Source: a virus. From it: DNA of 64,000 bases. The stretch covers positions 62,001-126,000 of the IMG/VR virus record IMGVR_UViG_3300017917_002434, one strand, 5' to 3'. This document shows positions 8,465 to 16,438 of this stretch, piece by piece (the stretch's first letter is position 1; each line of letters opens with the position of its first letter). The notes beneath the pieces are model-generated. The model was not told the origin of the DNA and did no database searches. It was given only the letters and a program-made list of their open reading frames with translations. Position numbers and translations under genes: made by a program.

Positions 8465-9219
8465 AACGATCATTACTGATAGTAATATCAGTACTGGTGA
8501 TATCAAAGGCTCATGCTAGAAATGAGCCTTCTCATTTAGTCCTCGATATTAGCAAAAAGGAAACAATATCTTCTGCTTACGAAGATAAACTCCGTCCTAT
8601 TGCTTCTATTACCAAATTAATGACTGCCCTAATTGTTGTAGAATCAAAGTTAGAAATGTCAGAAGAAGTCGCTTATAAAGGCGGAATATGGCGACACAAA
8701 AAAGTAAAGAGATCAGACCTATTAGAATCCTTGTTGATTAAAAGTGATAATCAAGCCGCTGAAGCTTTGGCGAATTCTTATCCGGGAGGCAGAGAAGCTT
8801 TTATAACAACTATGAATTCCAGAGCTAGATCGTTAGGCATGCTCAATACTAGTTTCGAAGATCCTAGCGGTCTCGGTAGATACAATATCAGTACAGCTAG
8901 AGATTTAACTTTGCTAGTTTCTAAAACTTATCAACATCCAGAAATCAGTAGTACATCATCATCCAAATTTTTTAAAGTAGAAATTAAAAATAAGAAAAAA
9001 ATTACATACATGACTGTTGGAAATACCAATAGCCATCTATTGAGCCTTTTTGATAATATTACTTTGAGTAAAACCGGCTATACGGATCCAGCAGGTCGCT
9101 GTTTGGCATTAATAGTTGAGAAAAATAATAACAAGTATGCTATAATAATACTAGGAGAAAGAACGTCTGGTGATAGATTTTATCGTGCCAGAAACTTGAT
9201 TAATATGGTGTCAGAATGA
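8461..9219 (+). CDS. D-alanyl-D-alanine carboxypeptidase-like (peptidase S11)
   Basis: 252 residues with an N-terminal hydrophobic signal peptide (about residues 1-19, ending AHA). All three penicillin-binding motifs are present: SxxK as SITK (residues 49-52), SxN as SDN (95-97) and KTG (204-206, in LSKTGYT). The family trims the terminal D-Ala of peptidoglycan stem peptides in the periplasm. The C-terminal anchoring helix of PBP5 is absent, so the enzyme would be a soluble periplasmic form. It sits in a nucleotide/replication operon rather than with the lysis genes at 13.6-15.6 kb, which suggests wall remodelling during infection rather than lysis. Confidence 0.8.
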   Translation: MKRSLLIVISVLVISKAHARNEPSHLVLDISKKETISSAYEDKLRPIASITKLMTALIVVESKLEMSEEVAYKGGIWRHKKVKRSDLLESLLIKSDNQAAEALANSYPGGREAFITTMNSRARSLGMLNTSFEDPSGLGRYNISTARDLTLLVSKTYQHPEISSTSSSKFFKVEIKNKKKITYMTVGNTNSHLLSLFDNITLSKTGYTDPAGRCLALIVEKNNNKYAIIILGERTSGDRFYRARNLINMVSE

Positions 9220-9650
9220 AAATTGGTTTTACTTGCTCAACCTTCGACTTGTTTCACGCAGGGCATATTATAATGCTCAAGGAAGCTAAATCACAATGTG
9301 ATTACCTTATAGTAGGGTTACAGACAGATCCTACTATCGACCGACCCGTGGAGAAAAATAAACCAGTTCAAAGTATATTTGAACGATTTGTCCAATTACA
9401 GGCCTGTAAGTATGTAGATGAAATCGTAGTCTATGCTACAGAAAAAGAGTTAGTTGACATCTTGCTTTCTTATCCTATTGATGTTAGAATATTAGGTAAT
9501 GAGTACGAGAATAAATCGTTTACTGGTAGAGCAGAATGTGTAGACAAAGGTATCAAATTCTATTTCAATAATAGAGCACACAGTTTTTCTACTACTGAGT
9601 TAAGACAACGTGTTATCGAGGCAGAAGCAGAAAAGGTATTGAGATTATGA
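9216..9650 (+). CDS. Cytidylyltransferase-like nucleotidyltransferase (TagD type)
   Basis: 144 residues. The N-terminus GFTCSTFDLFHAGHIIML carries the HxGH motif of the nucleotidyltransferase alpha/beta phosphodiesterase superfamily, and the C-terminal SFSTTELRQRV matches the second nucleotide-binding motif. Length and layout fit glycerol-3-phosphate cytidylyltransferase-like proteins, which make CDP-activated alcohols for surface polymers. The substrate is not readable. It overlaps the carboxypeptidase gene by 4 bases, so both may act on the host envelope. A second, more divergent member is at 21017-21703. Confidence 0.7.
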   Translation: MKIGFTCSTFDLFHAGHIIMLKEAKSQCDYLIVGLQTDPTIDRPVEKNKPVQSIFERFVQLQACKYVDEIVVYATEKELVDILLSYPIDVRILGNEYENKSFTGRAECVDKGIKFYFNNRAHSFSTTELRQRVIEAEAEKVLRL

Positions 9651-9862
9651 GCATGGATCAGGCGGCTATTTTTTTAGCCAGTAGTGTATTAGTGATGCTA
9701 GGATTTACTGTGATAGTTATCGGGTGTGTAACTATCAATAATATTATTCACAAATACTGGAAAAATCTTGGATGGAGAATTTTTCCGTCGCATTGGGACG
9801 AACATTCACCCAGATTCGCAGAGCCTCATGAATTAAATCAAATTAACAAGGATAAAAAATGA
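9647..9862 (+). CDS. Small single-pass membrane protein
   Basis: 71 residues. One hydrophobic segment (about residues 7-32, AIFLASSVLVMLGFTVIVIG) is followed by a basic/aromatic stretch (HKYWKNLGWRIF) and a charged tail. It overlaps both neighbours by 4 bases. An inner-membrane location is inferred; the function is unknown. Confidence 0.55.
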   Translation: MSMDQAAIFLASSVLVMLGFTVIVIGCVTINNIIHKYWKNLGWRIFPSHWDEHSPRFAEPHELNQINKDKK

Positions 9863-10779
9863 GAGAGCTATGGGTAGAAAAATATCGACCTAAAAGTGTA
9901 GATGGTTATGTATTTAGGGATGATCATCAAAGAAAACAAGTAGAAACTTGGATCAAAGACAAGAGCATCCCGCACTTACTATTAAGCGGCAATGCCGGCA
10001 TTGGTAAAACAACATTAGCTAAGATTCTAATAAACGAACTTGGCATAGAAGAATATGATGTTTTAGAACTAAACGCATCACGTACTAACTCTGTCGAAGA
10101 TGTGCGTGATAAAATTACTAACTTCGTCCAGATGATTCCATTTGGACCTTTTAAGGTGGTGCTATTAGATGAAGCTGATTATCTTAGTCCGAACGCTCAG
10201 GCGGCGTTACGTGGGGTCATGGAGGAGTATCATTCAACTGCTCGTTTCATCCTCACCTGTAACTACCCTAATCGCATTATCCCTGCTTTACACTCACGAT
10301 GTCAAGGATTTCACGTTGAGCGAACGGATCTTACTGAGTTTACCGCTCGTGTTGCTACTGTTCTTGTTGAGGAGGCTGTGGATTTCGATCTTGAGACGCT
10401 AGACAACTATGTTAAAGTAACTTATCCCGATTTAAGAAAGTGTATTAACCTTGTTCAACAAAATGTTCAGGAAGGAAAACTCATGTCTCCAAATAAAGGT
10501 GATGAAGGTACAGCAGATTGGAAATTCGATATGGTCGAACTCTTCAACGCAGGTAAACTCAACGAAGCACGTAAATTACTCTGTGGCAAATTAAGAGCCG
10601 AGGAGATGGAAGAAGTCTATCGATGGCTCTACGATAATATCAACATTTTTGGCGACGAAGCAAAACAAGACAATGCTATCCTTATTATCAAACAAGGTTT
10701 AGTCGATCATACATTGATTTCCGATCCCGAAATTAATCTTTCAGCAACATTAGTTAAGTTGGCAAAACTAAAGGCATGA
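9859..10779 (+). CDS. 44: DNA polymerase clamp loader large subunit (gp44)
   Basis: 306 residues (T4 gp44 is about 319). It begins LWVEKYRPKSVDGYV, the RFC/gp44 N-terminal box. It has Walker A GNAGIGKTT (about residues 44-52), Walker B LLDEADYLS near residue 100, a sensor-1-like ILTCNYPNR and the SRC motif HSRCQGF that holds the arginine finger. It loads the gp45 clamp (encoded at 30.5 kb) onto primer-template DNA. No recognisable gp62 small subunit or RegA gene accompanies it, unlike the T4 cluster 43-regA-62-44-45, so the replication genes are dispersed. Confidence 0.93.
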   Translation: MRELWVEKYRPKSVDGYVFRDDHQRKQVETWIKDKSIPHLLLSGNAGIGKTTLAKILINELGIEEYDVLELNASRTNSVEDVRDKITNFVQMIPFGPFKVVLLDEADYLSPNAQAALRGVMEEYHSTARFILTCNYPNRIIPALHSRCQGFHVERTDLTEFTARVATVLVEEAVDFDLETLDNYVKVTYPDLRKCINLVQQNVQEGKLMSPNKGDEGTADWKFDMVELFNAGKLNEARKLLCGKLRAEEMEEVYRWLYDNINIFGDEAKQDNAILIIKQGLVDHTLISDPEINLSATLVKLAKLKA

Positions 10780-11288
10780 AACAAAAATTTATTAATCTCT
10801 ATATGGACTGGGCCAAGAGATGTTCTAAGCTCAGTCATGCTATGAGATTACAGGTAGGGGCAGTTATCGTAAAAGATGATTCGGTTATAAGTTACGGTTA
10901 CAACGGTATGCCTGCGGGATGGAATAACGACTGCGAAGATAAGGTATTCGATCCCGGTGCTGGAGGTTGGCTCAGCCCTAAAGAATTTAAAGATCAATAT
11001 CCTTATAGTGAATGGCACCCTGAAGTACAACGCGAAGTCCACTATGGGTTAAAAACCAAACCCGAAGTCTTACATGCTGAATCTAACGCTATAGCTAAAT
11101 TGGCAAGATCGTCTAACAGTGGGTTGGACGCAGATATCTTTATCACTCATGCCCCATGTATCGAATGTGCTAAATTAATCTATCAGTCTGGAATCAGACG
11201 TGTGTTTTATGGACACGATTATCGAGACGATGCTGGTATTAAATTTTTAAAAAAATCTAATATAAAAGTTGAAAAGGTAGAAACTTGA
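10776..11288 (+). CDS. cd: dCMP deaminase
   Basis: 170 residues. The zinc-dependent deaminase signature is complete: HAESNAIAKL (HAE zinc ligand and proton shuttle) and APCIECAKLI (PCxxC zinc ligands). The N-terminal region AKRCSKLSHAMRLQVGAVIVKDDSVISYGYNG is typical of the dCMP deaminase subfamily. An insert of about 30 residues (CEDKVFDPGAGGWLSPKEF) also occurs in T4 Cd-type enzymes. It makes dUMP, the substrate of the ThyX encoded at 47.8 kb. It overlaps gene 44 by 4 bases. Confidence 0.9.
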   Translation: MKQKFINLYMDWAKRCSKLSHAMRLQVGAVIVKDDSVISYGYNGMPAGWNNDCEDKVFDPGAGGWLSPKEFKDQYPYSEWHPEVQREVHYGLKTKPEVLHAESNAIAKLARSSNSGLDADIFITHAPCIECAKLIYQSGIRRVFYGHDYRDDAGIKFLKKSNIKVEKVET

Positions 11289-11524
11289 AGTACAGATATA
11301 TGCTTGTCTCCTATCACCCCAGACGTGATGGAAAATATGATGAACTAACTGAATTTAAAAACAGTCTAAAATTTAAGCACAGACATCATGCTAAGGTCAT
11401 CTTAGACCTTAAGAAAAAAACTGTTCTCAAAAACGAGTTGAACCCCAACGCCTCTTTTAATGATTTGTTGGAGTTCTATAAGAAAGTTATTGGTTCTACT
11501 CTGCTCGATTACCTCCCGTCATAA
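11285..11524 (+). CDS. Hypothetical protein, TTG start
   Basis: 79 residues. The frame opens with TTG overlapping the stop of the dCMP deaminase gene (TTGA). The sequence is basic with a YMLVSYHPRRDGKYDELTEF start and no recognised motif. Its last 16 bases overlap the 3' end of the convergent phoH gene. Translational coupling supports it being real; the start codon is the less certain part. Confidence 0.45.
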   Translation: MKYRYMLVSYHPRRDGKYDELTEFKNSLKFKHRHHAKVILDLKKKTVLKNELNPNASFNDLLEFYKKVIGSTLLDYLPS

Positions 11525-12249
11525 TCTCCGTAGATTGCTAATATCTCTTTGACCGCTTGGTGTCTTTCTACATCTTCGACACTAAACTGGCAGATATCAA
11601 CATGTTTGTGGTTTTTAAAATTATCGTATAATTTTAAGAACTCAAGAAGCCCGTTTGATGCTGGTCTGTCTGCCTGTTGTAAATCTCCCGTCACTATCAT
11701 CCTAGAGCCTTCGCCCAATCTAGTCAGTAGCATCTTCATTTGACTAGGGGTCGCATTCTGCATCTCGTCAGCGATAATAAAACTCTTTTTGAATGTTCGT
11801 CCTCTCATATATGCTAAAGGACTGATCTCAATCACCCCCTCTTTTATAAAATTTTCTATTTCTTTAGCATAATAGTATTCTTCGAATACATCAAAAATCG
11901 GGCGAGTCCAAGGTTCCATCTTTTGCTGTAAGGTTCCTGGCAGGAATCCATGCTGCTCATCCACACTTACAGCGGGACGAGTAACCACGATCTTATCGAT
12001 CTCTCCTTCTTGGAACAGTTTGACTGCCCACTGACAGGCCAGCATAGTTTTGCCCGTACCCGCAGGTCCTATAGCAAATACTATGTTTTTCTGTTCTTCT
12101 TGGAGTTTTAAGAGATAATTCTCTTGATTGAGGTTTTTAGGATATATCAGTACCCTGTTTTTCTTTTTTGGAAGGAATTTATTTAGTTGAACTACGTTAT
12201 CATGCTCTTGTACAGCCAGATTTTTAACTGATTTTCTTTGTTTTCTCAA
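11509..12249 (-). CDS. phoH: PhoH-family ATPase
   Basis: 246 residues on the minus strand, isolated among plus-strand genes. Walker A is GPAGTGKT (residues 61-68); VVTRPAVSVDEQHGFLPGT, RGRTFKKSFIIADEMQN and MIVTGDLQQAD are classic PhoH motifs. The start codon is TTG at 12249, supported by AGGAGG seven bases upstream. PhoH-like genes are very common in marine phages; a link to phosphate stress is suspected but the biochemical role is unsettled. Its gene ends inside the convergent neighbour, and transcription diverges from the late operon at 12394. Confidence 0.9.
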   Translation of the reverse strand: MRKQRKSVKNLAVQEHDNVVQLNKFLPKKKNRVLIYPKNLNQENYLLKLQEEQKNIVFAIGPAGTGKTMLACQWAVKLFQEGEIDKIVVTRPAVSVDEQHGFLPGTLQQKMEPWTRPIFDVFEEYYYAKEIENFIKEGVIEISPLAYMRGRTFKKSFIIADEMQNATPSQMKMLLTRLGEGSRMIVTGDLQQADRPASNGLLEFLKLYDNFKNHKHVDICQFSVEDVERHQAVKEILAIYGDYDGR

Positions 12250-12276
12250 AGGATAGCCTCCTAATTAAGTGATCGG

Positions 12277-12304
12277 CACGGACCTTTAAACCGTTGTGTC
12301 CGTG
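12277..12304. other. Hairpin in the divergent region before phoH
   Basis: CACGGAC (12277-12283) can pair with GTCCGTG (12298-12304) across a 14-base loop. On the minus strand it lies just upstream of the phoH ribosome site, so it would be in the phoH leader. A regulatory leader or structural role is possible; there is no T-tract, so it is not an obvious terminator. Confidence 0.4.
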
Positions 12305-12328
12305 GTCGAACACAAAAGTATTTAAGAC

Positions 12329-12358
12329 TTGAGACAAAAAATAATAACTTAAGATAAT
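12329..12358 (+). promoter_or_regulatory. Possible weak sigma70-type promoter
   Basis: TTGAGA (12329-12334) and GATAAT (12353-12358) are spaced 18 bases apart, directly upstream of the late promoter at 12366. The region is AT-rich, so chance is a real alternative. Confidence 0.3.
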
Positions 12359-12365
12359 ATTTTTG

Positions 12366-12374
12366 CGATAAATA
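12366..12374 (+). promoter_or_regulatory. T4-type late promoter
   Basis: GCGATAAATACTATT: the ATAAATA core (12368-12374) is preceded by GCG, the same extension seen at 19915-19925 and on the minus strand at 56955-56964. It lies 20 bases before ATG 12394, with GGAG at 12380-12383 as ribosome site. Confidence 0.7.
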
Positions 12375-12393
12375 CTATTGGAGATTAAAAGCT

Positions 12394-12912
12394 ATGCGTG
12401 ACGCCCGCGAAATACTACAAAATATAGAGAATATATATGGGTCAAATAACAGCCTTAATATTCTTAAGGACTTTGAACGTGTCCTAGACGAGCTAGATAT
12501 ATATGTTTACGAGAATTGGATCGATGGGGAACTTATTGAGGGTCCTGAAGAGTCTAGGTACTTCATCACCTGTAAGTTTATGTGGCCCGAAAAGAAGATG
12601 CCTAACCCTAAGGGTGGCATGCGATTACTAGACTACGGTTGTAGAGTATTCTTTGAAAAAGATGATATCGCTGATGTACGAAAGATTAGAACACCGGACG
12701 ATATTCGTCCTGGAACCAAACAGGGAAAAATAGATCATAAGCCTGTATGGATCGTAGAAATACGTATGCCTAAGAAACTAATGTTTGATATCGACAAGGG
12801 CTACAGAAAACTTACTAAGAATAAAACAGAAAGTCCAATGGCTGGTGTGACTACTGCTGTACCGCCCTCTCAACAGAGCCAAGCTGAACCAGTCGAAGGA
12901 GCAGCACAATAA
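12394..12912 (+). CDS. Late-expressed hypothetical protein
   Basis: 172 residues behind a clear late promoter and GGAG. The body is mixed alpha/beta (LDIYVYENWIDGELIEGP, FITCKFMWPEKKMP, VWIVEIRMPKKLM), ending in a proline/glutamine-rich flexible tail (VPPSQQSQAEPVEGAAQ). The next gene starts at its final base. Late timing suggests a structural or assembly role, but I recognise no family. Confidence 0.55.
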   Translation: MRDAREILQNIENIYGSNNSLNILKDFERVLDELDIYVYENWIDGELIEGPEESRYFITCKFMWPEKKMPNPKGGMRLLDYGCRVFFEKDDIADVRKIRTPDDIRPGTKQGKIDHKPVWIVEIRMPKKLMFDIDKGYRKLTKNKTESPMAGVTTAVPPSQQSQAEPVEGAAQ

Positions 12913-13652
12913 TGACACAACTACAAGAAGGTCTCAGACCAGAAGATTTAGTTGATATGATTTTTGACAGCATCGAGATCGATTCATTTAAAAGTAAGAT
13001 GGGTGAAGATCGAGATGTCTGTGTTGTTTCTTTCAAAGCTAGAGAAAGAGGTCCAGCTAAGGATATGATGGAGTTTATCGAAAAAGGTTACAACTTTGTT
13101 CTAGATGCTGACGTTAGTTCAGGCGAAGATCGAAATGGTCTATATCATGTGTTCATCGAATTAAAGAGAACTCCAGCATTGTACGATCAGATTAACGAAT
13201 TAATAGACGGTATCAAAAGATTAACAGCTATAAATGAATGGAAATTTAAATACCACAAAAGTAATAGGTATCAACCCTTAGATGAACAGACATTAAAATC
13301 AGCTATTCCCGGAACGCCCGATGCTTACGATATGATGGTTGAAAATATTAGAGTAGAAAGTATCAAACGTTTCTTTTCTAAAACATTCAAAAACGAATTA
13401 GTAATCGAAGGAAATAAAATAACGATTACTAAACCATTCGGATCTAAATTTACATTCAATCTAGTAGATTTCGGCCAGGCCGACGATTTACAGGTTAAGA
13501 TTACTGAAACAGTAAAAATTGATACAAAAAGTATGGCCGAAGTGATGTGGCTAACCAAAGTCTTAGGAGACTTTAACATTACGAAATATGGTGATCAATT
13601 CGTCTTAGAGGACGGAAAGAAATCCATGATTATTAAAATGGAGGAGCAATAA
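12912..13652 (+). CDS. Late-expressed hypothetical protein
   Basis: 246 residues, TAATG-coupled to the previous gene and to the endolysin gene after it. The N-terminal half is alpha/beta (DVCVVSFKARERGPAKDMMEFIEKGY, LYHVFIELKRTP); the C-terminal half is beta-rich (ELVIEGNKITITKPFGSKFTFNL). No catalytic or nucleotide-binding motif is seen. Probably acts with its upstream partner late in infection; the function is unknown. Confidence 0.55.
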   Translation: MTQLQEGLRPEDLVDMIFDSIEIDSFKSKMGEDRDVCVVSFKARERGPAKDMMEFIEKGYNFVLDADVSSGEDRNGLYHVFIELKRTPALYDQINELIDGIKRLTAINEWKFKYHKSNRYQPLDEQTLKSAIPGTPDAYDMMVENIRVESIKRFFSKTFKNELVIEGNKITITKPFGSKFTFNLVDFGQADDLQVKITETVKIDTKSMAEVMWLTKVLGDFNITKYGDQFVLEDGKKSMIIKMEEQ

Positions 13653-14281
13653 TGAGTTTTAATTTTGAATTTACTAAAGCACATCTAAAAGAGATGATCG
13701 GTAACAATCCGTATTTGGATAACTGGCACAGTGCGTTAAGTGAAATCCTTCCAGAATATGAAATTAATACCAAAGAGCGTGTGGCGGCGTTTATCGCTCA
13801 ATGTGCTCATGAATCAGGTAATTTTAGATTCTTAAAAGAAAATTTAAATTATAAAGCACCGAGTTTACGCAAAGTTTTTCCTAAATACTTCCCCGACGAT
13901 GCTATCGCTGCCCAGTATGCTAATAAACAAGAAAAAATCGCTAACAGAGTCTATGCTAATCGTATGGGTAATGGTGACGAAGCTTCAGGCGATGGCTGGA
14001 GATACTGCGGTCGTGGATTGATTCAGCTAACAGGAAAAAACAATTATACCTTCTTCGCTGCCAGCTTAGATATGAAAGTAGAAGATGTTCCAGAATATCT
14101 AGGAACATTTGAAGGTGCTGTTCAGTCAGCATGTTTCTTCTGGGAACAGAATAATCTTAACCAGTGGGCAGACAAAGGCGATATCTTAACATTGACTAAG
14201 CGTATCAATGGCGGTACCATTGGCTTAGACGATCGTATTAAGCACTTTGAACATGCCAAGCATGTGTTAGGAGTTCATTAA
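13652..14281 (+). CDS. Endolysin, GH19 chitinase/lysozyme family
   Basis: 209 residues. The glycoside hydrolase family 19 core is clear: AAFIAQCAHESGNF with the catalytic Glu (about residue 54), GNGDEASGDGWRYCGRGLIQLTGKNNY, and the C-terminal TKRINGG. It degrades peptidoglycan glycan strands at lysis. There is no signal peptide, so export needs a holin, and membrane proteins follow directly (14283, 15038). A spanin pair next door completes a Gram-negative lysis cassette. Confidence 0.9.
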   Translation: MSFNFEFTKAHLKEMIGNNPYLDNWHSALSEILPEYEINTKERVAAFIAQCAHESGNFRFLKENLNYKAPSLRKVFPKYFPDDAIAAQYANKQEKIANRVYANRMGNGDEASGDGWRYCGRGLIQLTGKNNYTFFAASLDMKVEDVPEYLGTFEGAVQSACFFWEQNNLNQWADKGDILTLTKRINGGTIGLDDRIKHFEHAKHVLGVH

Positions 14282-14282
14282 T

Positions 14283-14750
14283 ATGTGGCTGACAGGGTGG
14301 ATGCTGAGCTTTATACCAGACAGCTTCTTTCTCTGGGTGTCCTATACCCTAATAGGAATAGGTGTAGGACTTTATGTTCTTAGCAAAATAGTTAAATGGC
14401 TTCCTATTATAAGTCAATACAAATTTCCAGCAGAAATTCTTGGAATTATAATTTTGACTGTAGGAGCCTATGTGTTTGGTAGTTACGGTACCGAAATGGT
14501 ATGGCGTGAACGTGTTCGCGAACTAGAAGAAAAAGTAGCTATCGCTGAGCAAAAATCTAAAGAAACTAACACGATCATCAAAGAAAAAATTGTAACTAAG
14601 ATTAAAGAAATAAAAGTGTTCCAAGATCGTATCAAAGAAGTCATAGTAGAAAAGGAAAAGATCATAGACGCACAATGTACAGTTCCACAAGAAGCTCTAG
14701 ACATTTTAAATGATAGTGCTAAAGGAGTACCGGAGGGAGAAAAGAAATGA
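14283..14750 (+). CDS. Membrane protein with coiled coil, candidate i-spanin
   Basis: 155 residues. The first 75 residues contain two to three hydrophobic segments (FFLWVSYTLIGIGVGLYVL; AEILGIIILTVGAYVFGS), followed by a long charged heptad helix (REREL-type, about residues 78-140, rich in K, E and I) ending near a Cys (IIDAQCTVP). A membrane anchor plus periplasmic coiled coil is the i-spanin (Rz) layout. The next gene is a lipoprotein overlapping by 4 bases, which fits an Rz/Rz1 pair. The extra membrane segment is unusual for Rz, so a combined holin/spanin role is conceivable. Confidence 0.65.
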   Translation: MWLTGWMLSFIPDSFFLWVSYTLIGIGVGLYVLSKIVKWLPIISQYKFPAEILGIIILTVGAYVFGSYGTEMVWRERVRELEEKVAIAEQKSKETNTIIKEKIVTKIKEIKVFQDRIKEVIVEKEKIIDAQCTVPQEALDILNDSAKGVPEGEKK

Positions 14751-15019
14751 GATTTTTACTTTTATTAATCCCTGCTTTTTTACTAACTGGTTGTTTTTCA
14801 ACTACTGCTCCTGTGAAACGAAATTTTCCAGAAGTTCCAGCAGAACTAATGGCAACTTGTCCGGATCTTAAAAAGATAGAAAAGGGAACACAGCAGTTGA
14901 GTAAAGTCATCACAGTTGTCACTGAAAATTATTCTCAGTATCATGAGTGTAAAGTTAAAGTTGATAATTGGATTTTATGGTATGAGTCACAGAAAAAAAT
15001 CTTCGACGAAGTCAAATAA
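14747..15019 (+). CDS. o-spanin-like outer membrane lipoprotein (Rz1 type)
   Basis: 90 residues. The signal peptide ends in the lipobox LTGC (Cys 16), followed by VKRNFPEVPAELMATCPDL, the proline/Cys pattern common to Rz1-like o-spanins and DUF-type partners. The mature part is helical (KVDNWILWYESQKKIFDEV). It overlaps the candidate i-spanin gene by 4 bases. Together they would fuse inner and outer membranes at the last step of lysis. Confidence 0.75.
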   Translation: MRFLLLLIPAFLLTGCFSTTAPVKRNFPEVPAELMATCPDLKKIEKGTQQLSKVITVVTENYSQYHECKVKVDNWILWYESQKKIFDEVK

Positions 15020-15037
15020 AAGAGTTAGGAGCGGTAA

Positions 15038-15328
15038 ATGGTAACTTTAATGGACAACGACAAAGACGGTAAAATTAGTAAAGAAGATATCGAGACTAGT
15101 GACGCTAGACTAGAATTAGAATTACGTGAAGAGAAAGCAGATGCACATAGAAAAATGGCTTGGGTAGCTATGATTTCTATGATAATCTTCAGCGGTTTTC
15201 TATTTTCACCGATGGTGGAAGTTGAAAGGGTCAAAGCATTGGCCGATCTATTAGGCATGTTCTACATTGCTCAAGCTGGTGTAGTAGGTGCGTACATGGG
15301 TGTAACAGCTTGGATGAGTAGGAAATAA
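15038..15328 (+). CDS. Two-TM candidate holin with N-terminal EF-hand
   Basis: 96 residues with AGGAG before ATG 15038. Residues 6-17 (DNDKDGKISKED) form a near-perfect EF-hand calcium loop: acidic positions 1, 3, 5 and 12, Gly at 6 and Ile at 8; position 12 is Asp instead of the usual Glu. A charged helix follows, then two membrane segments (AWVAMISMIIFSGFLF; LLGMFYIAQAGVVGAYMGVTAW). Position after endolysin and spanins makes holin or holin-associated membrane protein likely by context. Confidence 0.6.
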   Translation: MVTLMDNDKDGKISKEDIETSDARLELELREEKADAHRKMAWVAMISMIIFSGFLFSPMVEVERVKALADLLGMFYIAQAGVVGAYMGVTAWMSRK

Positions 15329-15342
15329 TCAAGGAGATTTAT

Positions 15343-15567
15343 ATGAAATTATTTTTAACAGCACTATTTTTAAGCGTGATGGCTAGCACTTCAGTGTATG
15401 CCGATAATCACGATAAGAAACCAGAAACTAAAAAGGTCTGCGTTGATGTACAGGGCAAAGACGGGAAGCCTGTTATTGATCCAAAGACTAAAAAACCAAA
15501 ACAAGAATGTAAAGAAGTTAAGAAACATCAAAAGCATGAAGGTACAAAAGTTCCAGAAAAGAAATAA
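15343..15567 (+). CDS. Small secreted lysine-rich protein with a Cys pair
   Basis: 74 residues with AAGGAG upstream. A signal peptide (LTALFLSVMASTSVYA) is cut after about residue 20. The mature part is short, highly basic and contains KVCVDVQGKDG and KQECKEVKK, allowing one disulphide. It closes the lysis cassette and is followed by a terminator. A periplasmic role at lysis is inferred; I recognise no family. Confidence 0.55.
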   Translation: MKLFLTALFLSVMASTSVYADNHDKKPETKKVCVDVQGKDGKPVIDPKTKKPKQECKEVKKHQKHEGTKVPEKK

Positions 15568-15575
15568 TTCTGTTT

Positions 15576-15604
15576 TTGACTTTTCTCAAAGGGTATAGTA
15601 TAAT
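15576..15604 (+). promoter_or_regulatory. Sigma70-type early promoter before dnaJ
   Basis: TTGACT (15576-15581), a 17-base spacer, then perfect TATAAT (15599-15604). The -10 box lies on the 5' arm and loop of a terminator hairpin, and the predicted start near 15611 is within its 3' arm, so transcripts from here lack the full hairpin. The spacer begins TTTCTCAA, like the gene 45 promoter at 30410. Confidence 0.75.
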
Positions 15605-15623
15605 TACTACTATACCCTTTTTT
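15588..15623 (+). terminator. Rho-independent terminator after the lysis cassette
   Basis: Perfect 13-bp stem AAAGGGTATAGTA (15588-15600) with TACTATACCCTTT (15608-15620), 7-base loop TAATTAC, and a run of T to 15623. It lies 20 bases after the small secreted protein gene and coincides with the -10 box of the next promoter. Confidence 0.85.
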
Positions 15624-15628
15624 ACCCT

Positions 15629-16438
15629 ATGATAGATTACTATAAAACTTTAGGTGTAGATAGATCTGCTACATCGGACGATATTAAAAAAGCCTACAGA
15701 AAGTTGGCTATGAAGTATCATCCTGACCGCGGCGGTGATTCAAAAAAATTCCAAGAAATACAGGAAGCCTATGCTACACTAGGTGACGACGAAAAAAGAT
15801 TTCAATACGATAATCCCAATCAACGCCACTTCCATACCGGTAATATGGGAGATGATATATTTTCAACGTTCTTTGGGGGCGGTAGTCCGTTCGGTTTTGG
15901 ATTTCAACAACAGCAAAGAAATTCCAATATAGGTGCGACAGTTACCGTAACCTTAGAAGATATTCTAACTGGTAAGACTATAGACGCAGAAATCAGTTTT
16001 AGAAACGGACAAAAGAAACTAGTATCAATTAACATTCCGGCAGGTGTCGATGACAACATACAGATCAGATATCCAGGAATGGGCGATCAAAGTATTCCTA
16101 AATTTCCGGCCGGTGATTTAATCGTAACCGTTAGAGTATTACCTCACGCAGTATGGCGTAGAGAGCACAATAATCTAGTAGCGGAAAAAGAAATCAGCGT
16201 ATGGCAAGCATTGCTAGGATGCGATATTACGTTTGAAACTATTGAAAATAAAACTCTCAGCATAACGATTCCTCCGGGAACACAGCCCGGAACTGTGTTT
16301 AGTTGTAAAGGTGAAGGACTTCCCCATCCTAGGTCTGGCGTCAGAGGTGCTATACTGATTAAAGTTAAAGTCAATATACCAAGGAATCTTTCTGAAGAAT
16401 CTAAAAAAATGATAGAGGCATTAAGCAATGGAATTTAA
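15629..16438 (+). CDS. DnaJ-family co-chaperone (CbpA-like, no zinc finger)
   Basis: 269 residues. The J domain is complete ([24 protein letters not shown] at 31-33), followed by a Gly/Phe-rich linker ([12 protein letters not shown]) and two C-terminal substrate-binding beta domains (about residues 105-260, [22 protein letters not shown]). The CxxCxGxG zinc-finger region is missing, as in CbpA/DnaJ type II. It would recruit host DnaK through HPD. The ATG has no good ribosome site (ACCCTATG). First gene of the proteostasis operon; overlaps def by 11 bases. Confidence 0.92.
   Translation: MIDYYKTLGVDRSATSDDIKKAYRKLAMKYHPDRGGDSKKFQEIQEAYATLGDDEKRFQYDNPNQRHFHTGNMGDDIFSTFFGGGSPFGFGFQQQQRNSNIGATVTVTLEDILTGKTIDAEISFRNGQKKLVSINIPAGVDDNIQIRYPGMGDQSIPKFPAGDLIVTVRVLPHAVWRREHNNLVAEKEISVWQALLGCDITFETIENKTLSITIPPGTQPGTVFSCKGEGLPHPRSGVRGAILIKVKVNIPRNLSEESKKMIEALSNGI

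Noticed and set aside
9116-9146. TTGAGA and TATAAT pair inside the carboxypeptidase gene
   Set aside because: Spacer of 19 bases and location within coding sequence in AT-rich DNA; chance is more likely.
12270-12315. tRNA-like look of the divergent region before phoH (GTTCGA on the minus strand)
   Set aside because: No cloverleaf can be drawn: acceptor and anticodon stems are missing. Only one 7-bp hairpin is supported.
12394-12912. Gene 62 (clamp loader small subunit)
   Set aside because: Size is similar to T4 gp62, but no sequence pattern matches and it lies in a late operon.
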